Source: Methanolobus halotolerans
Lineage (GTDB): Archaea; Halobacteriota; Methanosarcinia; Methanosarcinales; Methanosarcinaceae
DNA length: 64,000 nt
Reading direction: 5' to 3'
Assembly (NCBI RefSeq): GCF_004745425.1
Contig: NZ_PGGK01000007.1
Coordinates: 87,940 to 151,939 of the forward strand
The notes below the pieces were generated by a model. The model worked only from the letters and a program-made list of their open reading frames with translations, was not told where the DNA came from and did not search any database. Position 1 is the first letter of the stretch; each line of letters opens with the position of its first letter. This document shows positions 1 to 8,821 of the stretch, one piece after another. Position numbers and translations under genes: made by a program.

Positions 1-2
1 CA

Positions 3-512
3 ATCTCCCTTGAAGAGTTGTCTTATCTTCTCTGGTGCACCCAGGGTGTCAAGCAATCCAAAGATTCGGTAACCTTCAGGACGGTACCTTCTGCAGGGGC
101 CAGGCATGCACTTGAAACATACTTACTTGTGAACAATGTAGAAGGACTGGATAAAGGGCTGTATCATTTCCTCCCCATTGAACATGAACTTGCCCGTATA
201 GAGGCTGGAGAGCATATTGCGGAGCATATCAGATCAGCATGTCTTGACCAGCCTTTTGTAGTTAACAGTGCTGTCACGTTCATCTGGACAGCCGTACCCA
301 ACAGGATGAAATGGAGATACGGTGAAAGAGGATACCGATACCTTCACCTGGATGTGGGTCACGTCTGCCAGAATCTCTACCTGAGTGCACAGTCGGTAGG
401 TTGCGGGGTCTGCGCCATCGCAGCTTTTCTTGACGATAATATGAACGCATTGCTCAGGATTGACGGTGAGAAAGAATTTACTATTTACATTGCAACAGTG
501 GGTAAAAAATGA
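3..512 (+). CDS. SagB/ThcOx-type nitroreductase-fold oxidoreductase, 5' truncated
   Basis: The reading frame is open to the left window edge, so the true start lies outside; a TTG at 18 is not a convincing start because coding continues upstream (SLEELSYLLWCTQG). The visible 169 residues look like the C-terminal part of a SagB-family FMN oxidoreductase: RTVPSAGARHALETYL, GLYHFLP, and a late segment YLHLDVGHVCQNLYLSA followed by GCGVCAIAAF. These are hallmarks of the SagB/ThcOx nitroreductase family. Substrate unknown; in archaea these are often stand-alone genes unrelated to azole-peptide synthesis. Ends with TGA and is convergent with the next gene. Confidence 0.75.
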   Translation: MSLEELSYLLWCTQGVKQSKDSVTFRTVPSAGARHALETYLLVNNVEGLDKGLYHFLPIEHELARIEAGEHIAEHIRSACLDQPFVVNSAVTFIWTAVPNRMKWRYGERGYRYLHLDVGHVCQNLYLSAQSVGCGVCAIAAFLDDNMNALLRIDGEKEFTIYIATVGKK

Positions 513-551
513 AATATGTTTCATTGATCTATGAATAAAATTGTGAGACTG

Positions 552-570
552 GAAAGGTTCGAATCCTTTC
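552..570. terminator. Stem-loop between convergent genes
   Basis: GAAAGG (552-557) pairs with CCTTTC (565-570) around a 7-nt loop TTCGAAT. It sits between the stops of the convergent genes ending at 512 and 571 and could end transcription from either side. It resembles a tRNA T-arm, but no other tRNA arm is present nearby. Confidence 0.4.
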
Positions 571-1491
571 TCATAATGTCAGCTCAAGCCCCAGATAATC
601 TTTGATGATTGTAAAAGCCATTGCAGGCGGGAAAGCTCCGGCTTCAGTGATAATTAGATCGATGTACTCTGCAGGTGTGACATCGAATGCGGGATTCTTC
701 ACTTTCAGATTCGGAAGCTCTTTCAGTATCTCAGGATCTATTACCTCATCACTATCGCGGTCCTCTATCTCCACCATTTCTCCGAGCAGGGTTCTGGGAC
801 TGAACTTATAGGTCTCTGCAGCCACAATTACATTCCTGCGGGCTTCCTGTGCTGCCAGAGCGAGCTGAGATGTCCCTATCTTGTTTATGAGAGCGCCGTT
901 AACAGAAATGGAATCCGCACCCACCACCACAAGGTCTACTTCCTTCATGGTCAGCCTGACAGCCGAATCTACTATCAGAGTTGTCGGGATCCCGTAGTCG
1001 CTCAGTTCCTTGATGGTAATGAAACCCTGTCTGCGTGGTCTGGATTCAGTGGCAATCACCGATATATCCTTACCATGATCAAAGGCGGTTTTAATAATAG
1101 AAATAGCAGCATGGGAATTGCAGTGGGTCATGATCACATCACCGTCACGGACCCTCTCAGCACCGATCCTGCCGATCTTACCCAAGGCTTCGCCTGCATT
1201 GGTGATGAACCTGTCAGCATTATCCACGATCTCATCTATGGCTTCGTCAACCCTTAAAGAACTGTGCCTTTTGGTAAGTTCCACAGCATTGGGGAGAGAT
1301 ACAGCCGTCGGGCGTGTTTCCACTAGTGTCCTTGCAGCCTCCTCCAACTTTACATTGAACTCCTCGATATCCAGCGAGCCTAGGGTTCTTGCATAATCCC
1401 TGAGTGCCGCCGAAGCTGCAACAGCTATCCTTCCTGCACCACGGATCTCCATGGTCCGTATCTTTTCCGCTATACTCTCCAGATCGTCCAT
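571..1491 (-). CDS. Ribose-1,5-bisphosphate isomerase / aIF2B-alpha-like protein
   Basis: 306 residues, full length for the archaeal eIF2B-alpha/MtnA-like family. The C-terminal half carries the family core: VMTHCNSHAA near residue 120, VVVGADSISVNGALINKIGT near 187-206 and VAAETYKFSP. In archaea this family includes ribose-1,5-bisphosphate isomerase, which feeds ribulose-1,5-bisphosphate to form III RuBisCO in AMP salvage; older annotation calls it translation initiation factor 2B. The isomerase role is inferred, since RuBisCO and AMP phosphorylase genes are not in this window. A TATA-like element (GATATAAATTC on the minus strand) lies about 28 nt before the ATG and no ribosome binding site is visible, so the mRNA is probably leaderless. 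Confidence 0.82.
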   Translation of the reverse strand: MDDLESIAEKIRTMEIRGAGRIAVAASAALRDYARTLGSLDIEEFNVKLEEAARTLVETRPTAVSLPNAVELTKRHSSLRVDEAIDEIVDNADRFITNAGEALGKIGRIGAERVRDGDVIMTHCNSHAAISIIKTAFDHGKDISVIATESRPRRQGFITIKELSDYGIPTTLIVDSAVRLTMKEVDLVVVGADSISVNGALINKIGTSQLALAAQEARRNVIVAAETYKFSPRTLLGEMVEIEDRDSDEVIDPEILKELPNLKVKNPAFDVTPAEYIDLIITEAGAFPPAMAFTIIKDYLGLELTL

Positions 1492-1767
1492 AATTATAAG
1501 TCGGATTTAAAGAATTTATATCTGGCCTGTGGAGGGAAAGTAAATATACAATTATATCAGAGAGTTGTTTTCTTTAAATTGCTATTAAGAATTTTTATTT
1601 TGAAGCCAAAATTCTCTATTATATAGTTCCCACCCTCAAAAGTCCAGGGCATCCATAAGTATTACTTACTTACAAAGTTGGAATGGTGAACCTTTTTTAA
1701 CTGCAAGATGCTTTTGACCAATACCGGTATAAACTTGCAATTATGAAATTGAATGCGGAGAGATGGA

Positions 1768-2196
1768 ATGTCTGAGACAAGACCGGCAACCGACGACGTC
1801 CTTATGAGCTGGATGAGACTTGAGGTCAGCAAGATAAATGAGGGAATAGTTACCGAGCGTAAAAGTCTTGCTCAGCTCCTGATAGAAGAAAGACCGGCAT
1901 CAAAGACAAAGGCAGGAGAAGACCATCTTTTTGATAAAGATACATTGCAGTTTTTCCGGGAGAATCTCCCCGGAGAACTTCATTATAAACTCAAACTGCC
2001 AGTCCTTTTTTTCAATAGTATGAACGTCCCTGACAGTTGTTATCTCAATGATGAAAGCGCTCTGCTTGCCCTCCAGGTACTGGGAGACCTGAGCAAATTG
2101 CGCCGCATGCAAAGAGGTAAGATATGGGTCGGCAGGTCGATAGCATATTCCATCATGAAGAAGTATCCCACGGCTGTGCAGATAGTAATGGCCTGA
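1768..2196 (+). CDS. UPF0216 (DUF61) family protein
   Basis: Small conserved archaeal protein of unknown function, 142 residues. Recognisable features are an N-terminal helix with INEGIVTERKSLAQLL, an HLFDKDTLQFF segment and a C-terminal KIWVGRSIAYSIMKKYP. An ATG exists at 1753, but GGAGAG at 1757-1762 is placed 5 nt before the ATG at 1768, so I chose 1768 (MSETRPATDD). It stands alone between a divergent isomerase gene and the aldehyde dehydrogenase cluster. No enzymatic motif is evident; the family assignment rests on pattern recognition only. Confidence 0.7.
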   Translation: MSETRPATDDVLMSWMRLEVSKINEGIVTERKSLAQLLIEERPASKTKAGEDHLFDKDTLQFFRENLPGELHYKLKLPVLFFNSMNVPDSCYLNDESALLALQVLGDLSKLRRMQRGKIWVGRSIAYSIMKKYPTAVQIVMA

Positions 2197-2287
2197 GTCC
2201 CCTGTCCGGGTGAACAATCAATCAATCAATAATGGCAAATATGTGACATTATATAATAGTCATCCCATCATCTTACAGGTTATAACC

Positions 2288-3655
2288 ATGAAAGCTATAC
2301 AATCCATCAATCCGGCAACAGGCAAAGTCATAGGCAAAGTAGATATGCATACTGACGAGCAGGTTAACCGGATACTCAAAGGATCAGTTGAAGCCTTCAA
2401 GAAATGGAAAAGGACTGATGTTTCCGAGCGTAATGAACTGCTGCACAGGTTCGCGGACCTGTTACGTAAGAACAAACAGCAATATGGAGAATTGATAAGT
2501 ACCGAAATGGGAAAGGTCATCAAGCAGGCTGTTCCGGAGGTCAGCAAATGTGCCGATATGTTCGATTATTTTGCCGACAACGCAGAAAGCATACTCGAAC
2601 CCGAGCCTGCACAAGCAGATTCATGTGATTCGATGATACATTATGAACCCATGGGCACCATCCTCGCCATCAAACCATGGAACTTCCCCTTCTGGCAGGT
2701 GCTCAGCGCGGCATCACATATACTTGCAGGAGGGAATGTCATGCTGCTCAAGCATTCCAGTTATGTTCCCATGTGTGCACTGGAAATAAAGAACATCTTC
2801 ACAGAAGCAGGATTTCCGGAAGGTGTTTTCCAGACATTGATCATAGACGCGAATACAGCATCCTCACTTATCTCAAGGGATGAAGTCCGTGCCGTATCCT
2901 TCACCGGGGGCCATGATGCAGGGGTGAAGGTTGCCGGAAATGCTGCCCGCAACATGAAGAAGTTAGTACTGGAACTCGGTGGCAGCGACCCCTTCATCAT
3001 CCTTGACGATGCGAATGTGAAAATGGCTGCAAAAGTTGGTGTACCAAGCCGATTTATCAACACCGGACAGACCTGCATAGCGGCCAAACGTTTCATTGTA
3101 ATGGAAGATGTGGCAGAAGAATTCACTGAAAGGTTCGTAGAAGGGACCACCGACCTGAATATAGGTGATCCTATGGACCCTGAGACTGATATCGGACCCA
3201 TGGTCAGAAATGAGCAGATGCTGATACTGGAAGAACAGGTCGGTGATGCAATATCAAAGGGTGCAAAACCCCTTATTCCCGGTGGACGAATGGCAAGCAA
3301 GGGTTACATGTACTCGCCAACTGTCCTCAGTAATGTTAGCAGGAATATGAAGGTCATGAGAGAGGAGACATTCGGACCTGTGGCACCGATAATTACTGTG
3401 AAAACTGAGGATGAAGCCATTGAACTTGCAAACGATTCCGAGTTCGGACTGGGTGCCAGCGTATGGAGCCAGGACCGTAACAGAGCTATGAGAATAGCCT
3501 CTGAACTTGAAACCGGAATGGTCGGGGTCAACTCATTCTGTACACCTCAAGCCTGTCTGCCATTTGGCGGAGTCAAGAAAAGCGGGATGGGCAGGGAACT
3601 ATCGAAACACGGGTTCTATGAGTTTATGAACATCAAATCCATAAAGATACTCTGA
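2288..3655 (+). CDS. NAD(P)-dependent aldehyde dehydrogenase, copy 1
   Basis: 455-residue ALDH-superfamily enzyme of the succinate-semialdehyde dehydrogenase type. It opens with the typical QSINPATGK, has the cofactor region IKPWNFPFWQV, the general-base glutamate in LELGGSDP (Glu229) and the nucleophilic cysteine in GQTCIAAKRF (Cys263), then EETFGPVAPI and PFGGVKKSGMGRE. All catalytic residues are intact. An upstream start at 2210 would add 26 residues unlike the family, so the ATG at 2288 is preferred. It has the same length as, and is colinear with, the next gene, indicating tandem duplication. The aldehyde oxidised cannot be told from sequence. Confidence 0.9.
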   Translation: MKAIQSINPATGKVIGKVDMHTDEQVNRILKGSVEAFKKWKRTDVSERNELLHRFADLLRKNKQQYGELISTEMGKVIKQAVPEVSKCADMFDYFADNAESILEPEPAQADSCDSMIHYEPMGTILAIKPWNFPFWQVLSAASHILAGGNVMLLKHSSYVPMCALEIKNIFTEAGFPEGVFQTLIIDANTASSLISRDEVRAVSFTGGHDAGVKVAGNAARNMKKLVLELGGSDPFIILDDANVKMAAKVGVPSRFINTGQTCIAAKRFIVMEDVAEEFTERFVEGTTDLNIGDPMDPETDIGPMVRNEQMLILEEQVGDAISKGAKPLIPGGRMASKGYMYSPTVLSNVSRNMKVMREETFGPVAPIITVKTEDEAIELANDSEFGLGASVWSQDRNRAMRIASELETGMVGVNSFCTPQACLPFGGVKKSGMGRELSKHGFYEFMNIKSIKIL

Positions 3656-3790
3656 GAAACTGAATGAGAAACTTCTTTTTTTAGTGTAATCTTATCACTT
3701 TCAATTTATTTTCCTACTTTGCTCTTATTGTATTCCCGTATGCAACCAGTTTTATATGTAATCAAATCCAAGTAAAAATTGGGGGAGTAG

Positions 3791-3806
3791 TCGGGTCTAT
3801 TCCCGA
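3791..3806 (+). promoter_or_regulatory. Promoter and leader hairpin of the second aldehyde dehydrogenase
   Basis: A TATA-like element (TTTATATG near 3750-3757) stands about 90 nt before the ALDH copy 2 start, so this gene probably has its own promoter. Between them TCGGG (3791-3795) pairs with CCCGA (3802-3806) around TCTATT, giving a short hairpin in the predicted leader. Confidence 0.3.
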
Positions 3807-3846
3807 GTTATTTCCTTAAAATGAGTTTTACCGGGGGATATTGATT

Positions 3847-5214
3847 ATGGAAAGTATAAAATCTGTCAATCCTGCTACAGGAGAGATAATCGGGGATTTT
3901 GAACTGGATACCAGATACATAGTGGAAGACAAGATCAGACGGGCCGGAAAAGATTTCAGGGAATGGAAGGGCACATTGCCTATTGAGAGGGCCACGTATC
4001 TTGAAAATGTCGCAGGGTTACTTAGAGAAAGGAAACAGGAACTGGCCGAAATGATCACCCGGGAGATGGGCAAGCCCATCAGAGAATCCCTGGGAGAAAT
4101 TGAAAAGTGTGCCTGGTTGAGTGAGTTCTTTGCCCAGAACGTGGAAACATTCCATGCGGCTGAATTTGTAGATACGGACGCGGAAACGTCAGGATTTCTG
4201 TATGAGCCAATGGGTACCATCCTTAATATAATGCCATGGAACTTCCCTTTCTGGCAGGCTATGAGGGCAGCCATTCCCGCACTTGCTGCCAGGAATGTTG
4301 TATTGCTCAAGCATTCCAGCAATGTACCCATGTGTGCCCTTGAGATCGAAAAGATATTCTGTGCAGCCGGCCTGCCTCCCGGAGCATATCAGACCATGCT
4401 TATCAGTGGCAAGGCAGCCTCCGAACTGATATCCAGGGAAGAGATAAGTGGAGTATCCTTCACCGGGAGTGATGGTGCAGGTCAAAAAGTAGCAGCTGAA
4501 GCAGGTAATTACATGAAGAGGTTCGTGCTGGAACTCGGAGGTAGTGACCCGTTTATAGTTCTGGAAGATGCGGATGTTGAAAAAGCTGCCGAGGATGCTG
4601 TTAAGGCGAGGTTCCGTAATTCCGGACAGAGCTGCATTGCTGCCAAACGTTTTCTCGTGGCTGGAAGCATTGCGGAGGACTTCACTGACAGATTTGTGGG
4701 CAAGGTAGAGAAACTGAAGATAGGCGATCCCATGGAACAGGGTACGCAGATGGGGCCGCTTGCAAATGCGAAACAGACAGACAAGTTAAAGAGGCAGATC
4801 GATGAAACCCTAGAAATGGGTGCTGACATCCTTCTCGAAGGCGGACTCATGGGAGGTGACGGTTTCTTTTATGAACCCGTGGTACTCAGTAACATAACAG
4901 GAAGTGCTCCTGTCCTTAAGGAGGAAACTTTCGGACCAGTGGCACCTATAGTTACGTTCAAAGATGAAAGGGAAGCTGTGGAACTGGCCAATAGTACAAA
5001 ATTCGGGCTTGGTGCCAGTATATGGAGTCAGGACAGAGACCGGGCTATGACGCTGATCAGGAATATCCAGGCAGGTGTCATTGCCATAAACCATAAAGTA
5101 GAATCCGATCCGCGCCTTCCATTTGGTGGTTTAAAGAAAAGTGGTCTTGGCAGAGAATTGTATCGGGTGGGCATGCAGGAATTCATGCAGATCAAATCAT
5201 TGAAGGTGTATTAA
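3847..5214 (+). CDS. NAD(P)-dependent aldehyde dehydrogenase, copy 2
   Basis: 455 residues, clearly paralogous to the preceding gene. KSVNPATGE, NIMPWNFPFWQA, LELGGSDP, GQSCIAAKRF (catalytic Cys263), EETFGPVAPI and PFGGLKKSGLGRE are conserved. The start at ATG 3847 follows a GGGGG run at 3833-3837 with 9-nt spacing; a TTG at 3841 would add two residues. The stop codon is 3 nt before the start of the acetolactate-synthase-like gene, so the two are almost certainly cotranscribed and may act in sequence. Substrate unknown. Confidence 0.9.
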   Translation: MESIKSVNPATGEIIGDFELDTRYIVEDKIRRAGKDFREWKGTLPIERATYLENVAGLLRERKQELAEMITREMGKPIRESLGEIEKCAWLSEFFAQNVETFHAAEFVDTDAETSGFLYEPMGTILNIMPWNFPFWQAMRAAIPALAARNVVLLKHSSNVPMCALEIEKIFCAAGLPPGAYQTMLISGKAASELISREEISGVSFTGSDGAGQKVAAEAGNYMKRFVLELGGSDPFIVLEDADVEKAAEDAVKARFRNSGQSCIAAKRFLVAGSIAEDFTDRFVGKVEKLKIGDPMEQGTQMGPLANAKQTDKLKRQIDETLEMGADILLEGGLMGGDGFFYEPVVLSNITGSAPVLKEETFGPVAPIVTFKDEREAVELANSTKFGLGASIWSQDRDRAMTLIRNIQAGVIAINHKVESDPRLPFGGLKKSGLGRELYRVGMQEFMQIKSLKVY

Positions 5215-5217
5215 AAA

Positions 5218-6855
5218 ATGAAGGGAAGTGACCTTTTCGTAAAATGTCTGGAGAACGAAGGAGTAGAATATATTTTTGGTGTTCCTGGTGAGGAAACCGT
5301 AGACCTGACAGATTCTCTTTCGAGGTCCGGGATAAGGTTCATTGTCACCAGGCATGAACAGAGTGCTGCCTTCATGGCAGAGGTTTACGGTAGAATGACA
5401 CACAGACCGGGAGTGTGCCTTGCAACCCTGGGACCCGGTGCTACAAATCTTACAACGGGAATAGCTGATGCACATCTTGACAAAGCACCCCTGGTGGCAA
5501 TCACCGGCCAGTCGGGACTTGAGAAGACACACAAGGAATCACATCAGTATATTGACATCGTAACTATGTTCAAACAGGTCACAAGCTGGAACTCCAAGGT
5601 CATGAGATCGGATTTCATCCCCGAGATAATACGAAAGGCCTTTGATATCGCCACTGACCGGCCCGGTGCAGTGCATATAGAACTTCCAGAGGATATTGCA
5701 AGGGAGAACAGCTCAAAACAACCGCTTCTCAGGAAGATCCACCCTCATATAACCATGCACGATGAACAGGACCTGAAGAAAGCCGCTGATATGATAAGAG
5801 AAAGTGCAATGCCGGTCATACTTGCGGGTAACGGTGTTTTCAGAGGTGCTGCTGCCAATGAGCTGCGAAGGTTTGTTAGATCCTCCGGACTGCCGGTTAT
5901 CACAACATTCATGGGAAAAGGGGCGCTACCGGCAGATGATGAGCAATATCTAGGATCGATGGGCATCAAGGACAGGGACCACATAATGTGCGGCCTGGAA
6001 ATAGCGGACCTGGTGATAACAGTTGGATACGACTATGTGGAGTACAGCCCCAGATCATGGAACCCGGACGGATCTAAAAGCATAATCCACATAAATTCCG
6101 ACCATCCCGAGACAGATGAAAGCTATATCCCGGATCTGATGCTGCTTGGAGATATCAGGCAGGCACTATACAAGCTTAATCAGCAGTCCGGTTTAAAGAA
6201 GGAAATGCCGGAAAGGTTCAAAAGCGTACGCTCCCGGATGGTAGCCGAGCTTGAGAACTATAAGGATGATATATCCTTCCCCCTCAAACCCCAGAAGATA
6301 ATCTCCGATATCAGGGAATGCATGTCAAGGAACGATATACTTGTAAGCGATGTAGGAGCTCATAAACTATGGGCAGGTCGGCTTTTCCCGGCTTATGAGG
6401 CAAACACTGTCTTTATGTCCAATAGTCTTGCTGCCATGGGATTTGCACTTCCTGCTGCTATAGTTGCCAGTTTTTTAAAACCCGAAATCAAGTTAGTGGC
6501 TGTAGCAGGCGACGGCGGATTCCTCATGAACCTGCAGGAACTCGAAACAGCTGTCAGGCTCGGATGTAGTTTTGTGGTTGTAATTTTCAACGACTCCAAA
6601 TACGGACTTATCGAATGGCATGAAAGGAGACAGTTCGACCAGAGTATAGGCACCGAATTCACGAACCCGGACTTTGTGAAACTTGCGGAGAGCTTCGGGG
6701 CTAAAGGAGCCAGGATAGAAACTGCAGAAGAATTCAGGCCCCAACTCCGGGAAGCGCTTGATGCGGGCGGGGTATGGATATTGGATGTAAAGGTTGACTA
6801 CTCCGAAAACATAAAATTGACGGAAGCACTGAAAAATAATATCTGCGAAATATGA
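5218..6855 (+). CDS. Acetolactate-synthase-like thiamine diphosphate enzyme
   Basis: 545 residues with the three-domain layout of the ALS/pyruvate-oxidase family: an N-terminal Pyr domain with the activating glutamate in RHEQSAAFMAEVYGR (Glu47) and LGPGATNLTTGIADA, a central domain, and a C-terminal PP domain with the ThDP motif GDGGFLMNLQEL (near 432) ending in FNDSKYGLIEW. It resembles catabolic AlsS-type large subunits more than biosynthetic IlvB: no regulatory small subunit gene follows. Cotranscription with an aldehyde dehydrogenase suggests a joint role around pyruvate, 2-oxoacids or aldehydes. Acetolactate synthesis itself is not proven; decarboxylase or carboligase activity is equally possible. 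Confidence 0.82.
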   Translation: MKGSDLFVKCLENEGVEYIFGVPGEETVDLTDSLSRSGIRFIVTRHEQSAAFMAEVYGRMTHRPGVCLATLGPGATNLTTGIADAHLDKAPLVAITGQSGLEKTHKESHQYIDIVTMFKQVTSWNSKVMRSDFIPEIIRKAFDIATDRPGAVHIELPEDIARENSSKQPLLRKIHPHITMHDEQDLKKAADMIRESAMPVILAGNGVFRGAAANELRRFVRSSGLPVITTFMGKGALPADDEQYLGSMGIKDRDHIMCGLEIADLVITVGYDYVEYSPRSWNPDGSKSIIHINSDHPETDESYIPDLMLLGDIRQALYKLNQQSGLKKEMPERFKSVRSRMVAELENYKDDISFPLKPQKIISDIRECMSRNDILVSDVGAHKLWAGRLFPAYEANTVFMSNSLAAMGFALPAAIVASFLKPEIKLVAVAGDGGFLMNLQELETAVRLGCSFVVVIFNDSKYGLIEWHERRQFDQSIGTEFTNPDFVKLAESFGAKGARIETAEEFRPQLREALDAGGVWILDVKVDYSENIKLTEALKNNICEI

Positions 6856-7145
6856 AATTGTCCTGAACAGATACATTTATAAAAAGTATAGTTAATCTTT
6901 ATTCAGTAAACCATTTTTTTTGAATCCGGTTGAGTATATACAATGCCCATACACGATCAAAAGCAGAAACTATACACTATAAGGATATAACAGCATATTC
7001 ATACCTTTTCTGGCAAGGCTGAGAAGAAAAACAAAATGTTATACCAGGAGTCTTGAAATGCTAAGATACTCTGTCCTTCTTTTGATTAAGTATAGGATAA
7101 AGAAATAGCTATGCTTAATTAGCAATGCCGCATTTTTAAGTATTT
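6856..7145. other. Intergenic region without recognised gene
   Basis: 290 bases, AT-rich, between the ThDP enzyme and the Trm5-like gene. It contains several TATA-like stretches, for example near 6888 and 6975, but no tRNA arm, palindrome or convincing reading frame was seen. Confidence 0.4.
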
Positions 7146-7970
7146 GTGACATATAGCCAGATCCAGAATGAGAAAATGAGCCTCAAAACCGAACTACAGG
7201 GAAAGATACCCGGGAGCGAACTTGAAAAACTCTCCGACCGCTTTGATATTATCGGAGATATCGCCATTGTGGCCATCCCTTCGGGAATGGAAAGATACAA
7301 ACCGGAGATCTCCGGTGCTATAATGGGGGGTATGCACAACATAAGAACGGTGCTGAACAAGGTCTCAAAGCTTGAAGGTGACAGAAGAGTTGCCGATCTT
7401 GAGATACTGGCAGGTGATAGCACTGAGACTATTCACAGGGAATACGGATTTGTCTACAGTATAGATCTTAAAAAAGTCTTTTTCAACGCAAGACTGGGCT
7501 TTGAAAGGAAAAGAATAGCATCGCAGGTAAAATCCGGAGAGAGCGTGCTGGTACCTTTCGCCGGCGTCGGTCCCTTTGCGATTCCCCCTGCAGCGGCAGG
7601 TGCAACGGTCGTTGCAGTGGAAATGAACCCCTTTGCGTGCACATCCCTGAGACAGAGTTGCGAGCTGAATAAAGTGGAAGACAGAGTCCGCATCATTAAT
7701 GCCGATGCAGCCCATATCCCGGAAATGATCAGATGTAAGTTTGACAGGGCTATAATTCCCACACCTTATGGAATGGATCATTTCCTGGAAGCCGTTTCCC
7801 CACTTGTGAGAAAAGGTGGCCACTTGCATTTCTATACCTTCAAGGTCAAAGAACAGATACCAAAGCTTGTTAAAAGATATGAGAATATGGGATTTGAGGT
7901 CGAATCCTACCGCAGATGCGGTAATGTGGCACCCGGGGTCAGCAGGTGGGCATTCGACCTGAAGAAATAG
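7146..7970 (+). CDS. Trm5-like tRNA (guanine-37 N1) methyltransferase family protein
   Basis: 274-residue class I SAM-dependent methyltransferase with the Trm5/TYW2 architecture: an N-terminal DIIGDIAIVAIPSGME segment, LEILAGDSTETIHREYGFVYSID, a conserved FFNARLGFERKRIA, then the SAM-binding VLVPFAGVGPFAI and VEMNPFA. The usual catalytic N-[LP]-P tetrad is replaced by IIPTPYG, so target and reaction may differ from classical m1G37 formation. The start may be GTG 7146 or ATG 7176; neither has a strong ribosome binding site. It ends in TAG, backed by a second in-frame TAG and a TAA within 11 codons. The wyosine gene taw1 at 13.7 kb belongs to the same modification pathway. Confidence 0.75.
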   Translation: MTYSQIQNEKMSLKTELQGKIPGSELEKLSDRFDIIGDIAIVAIPSGMERYKPEISGAIMGGMHNIRTVLNKVSKLEGDRRVADLEILAGDSTETIHREYGFVYSIDLKKVFFNARLGFERKRIASQVKSGESVLVPFAGVGPFAIPPAAAGATVVAVEMNPFACTSLRQSCELNKVEDRVRIINADAAHIPEMIRCKFDRAIIPTPYGMDHFLEAVSPLVRKGGHLHFYTFKVKEQIPKLVKRYENMGFEVESYRRCGNVAPGVSRWAFDLKK

Positions 7971-7973
7971 ATT

Positions 7974-7999
7974 TCTAGAACAGATGTCTAGAACAGATG
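7974..7999 (+). repeat. 13-bp perfect tandem duplication after the Trm5-like gene
   Basis: TCTAGAACAGATG occurs twice in direct succession (7974-7986 and 7987-7999), starting 3 nt after the TAG stop. It looks like a local replication slippage event. Confidence 0.85.
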
Positions 8000-8070
8000 T
8001 TAAAATAAGACAAAAGGGAAGATATTTACCAGGACCCTTTTCAGATATATCTTTTCAACCGCATGAAGGG

Positions 8071-8820
8071 TTATATGTTTATTTTCCTGAACAGATAGGC
8101 GCCAAAGACCACCATAAAAATCGTAAATCCTGTGAGCACTACAAAGCTGACAACGGGATCTATTTGAGATGTCCCCAGTAAACCGTATCTGATACCTTCA
8201 ACACCGTATGTCAGCGGATCCAGAAGTGTAAGGGATCTCACCCATGGCGGCAGGCTGTCAATCGGGAATAATGCCCCTGAAAGTCCGAATATAGGGAATA
8301 TGACAAAATTCATTATAAGCTGGAAACCATGCATATCTTCCATCCTTGATGCAATTGCAATTCCAAAGGCTGTGAAAGAAAGCCCTATGAGCACCATAAA
8401 AACTATTGCCACCAGGAATCCCGGGATACTGTTGATACTAAGTCCGATAAACAATGAGAGAATAAGGATCAGAAGTCCCTGGATCACAGCAGTCGTAGCT
8501 CCGCCCATTGTTTGCCCCAGCATGATCTCCAGCCTTGATACAGGGGCCACTAACGTCTCTTTCAGGAAACCGAACTGCTTGTCCCATATGATCTGAATGC
8601 CTGAGAATACCGAGGTGAACAGCACGCTCATGGAAATAATACCCGGTATGATAAAATCGGTGTAACCCTGTTCCATGTCAGGAAGTGTTACAACTGAATT
8701 CAGCCCGAGACCAAGCACAAGTAATAAGAAAACAGGCATGCCCAAACTTCCGATTATCCTGCTTTTGGAGCGGAGGTATCGTTTTACACTCCTCAGCCAG
8801 ATAGTATATACGATATCCAT
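8071..8820 (-). CDS. ABC-2 type transporter permease
   Basis: 249 residues with about six hydrophobic segments and the ABC-2 permease pattern: an N-terminal WLRSVKRYLRSKSRI cytoplasmic helix, a FLKETLVAPVSRLEIMLGQT loop and LSGALFPIDSLPPWVRSL before the last membrane helices. This is the DrrB/NodJ type that partners with a DrrA-type ATPase. It is separated from the ATPase gene by a single base and is last in an operon tetR-ATPase-permease on the minus strand. It is likely an exporter of a lipophilic or toxic compound; the substrate is unknown. Confidence 0.88.
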   Translation of the reverse strand: MDIVYTIWLRSVKRYLRSKSRIIGSLGMPVFLLLVLGLGLNSVVTLPDMEQGYTDFIIPGIISMSVLFTSVFSGIQIIWDKQFGFLKETLVAPVSRLEIMLGQTMGGATTAVIQGLLILILSLFIGLSINSIPGFLVAIVFMVLIGLSFTAFGIAIASRMEDMHGFQLIMNFVIFPIFGLSGALFPIDSLPPWVRSLTLLDPLTYGVEGIRYGLLGTSQIDPVVSFVVLTGFTIFMVVFGAYLFRKINI

Positions 8821-8821
8821 A

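Noticed and set aside
549..580. tRNA-like T-arm GAAAGGTTCGAATCCTTTC
   Set aside because: No acceptor, D or anticodon arm at the right distance; it is better explained as a hairpin between convergent genes.
7984..8181. 65-codon plus-strand ORF
   Set aside because: Its right half overlaps the ABC permease coding sequence on the other strand, and it begins inside the 13-bp tandem repeat; no family match or RBS.
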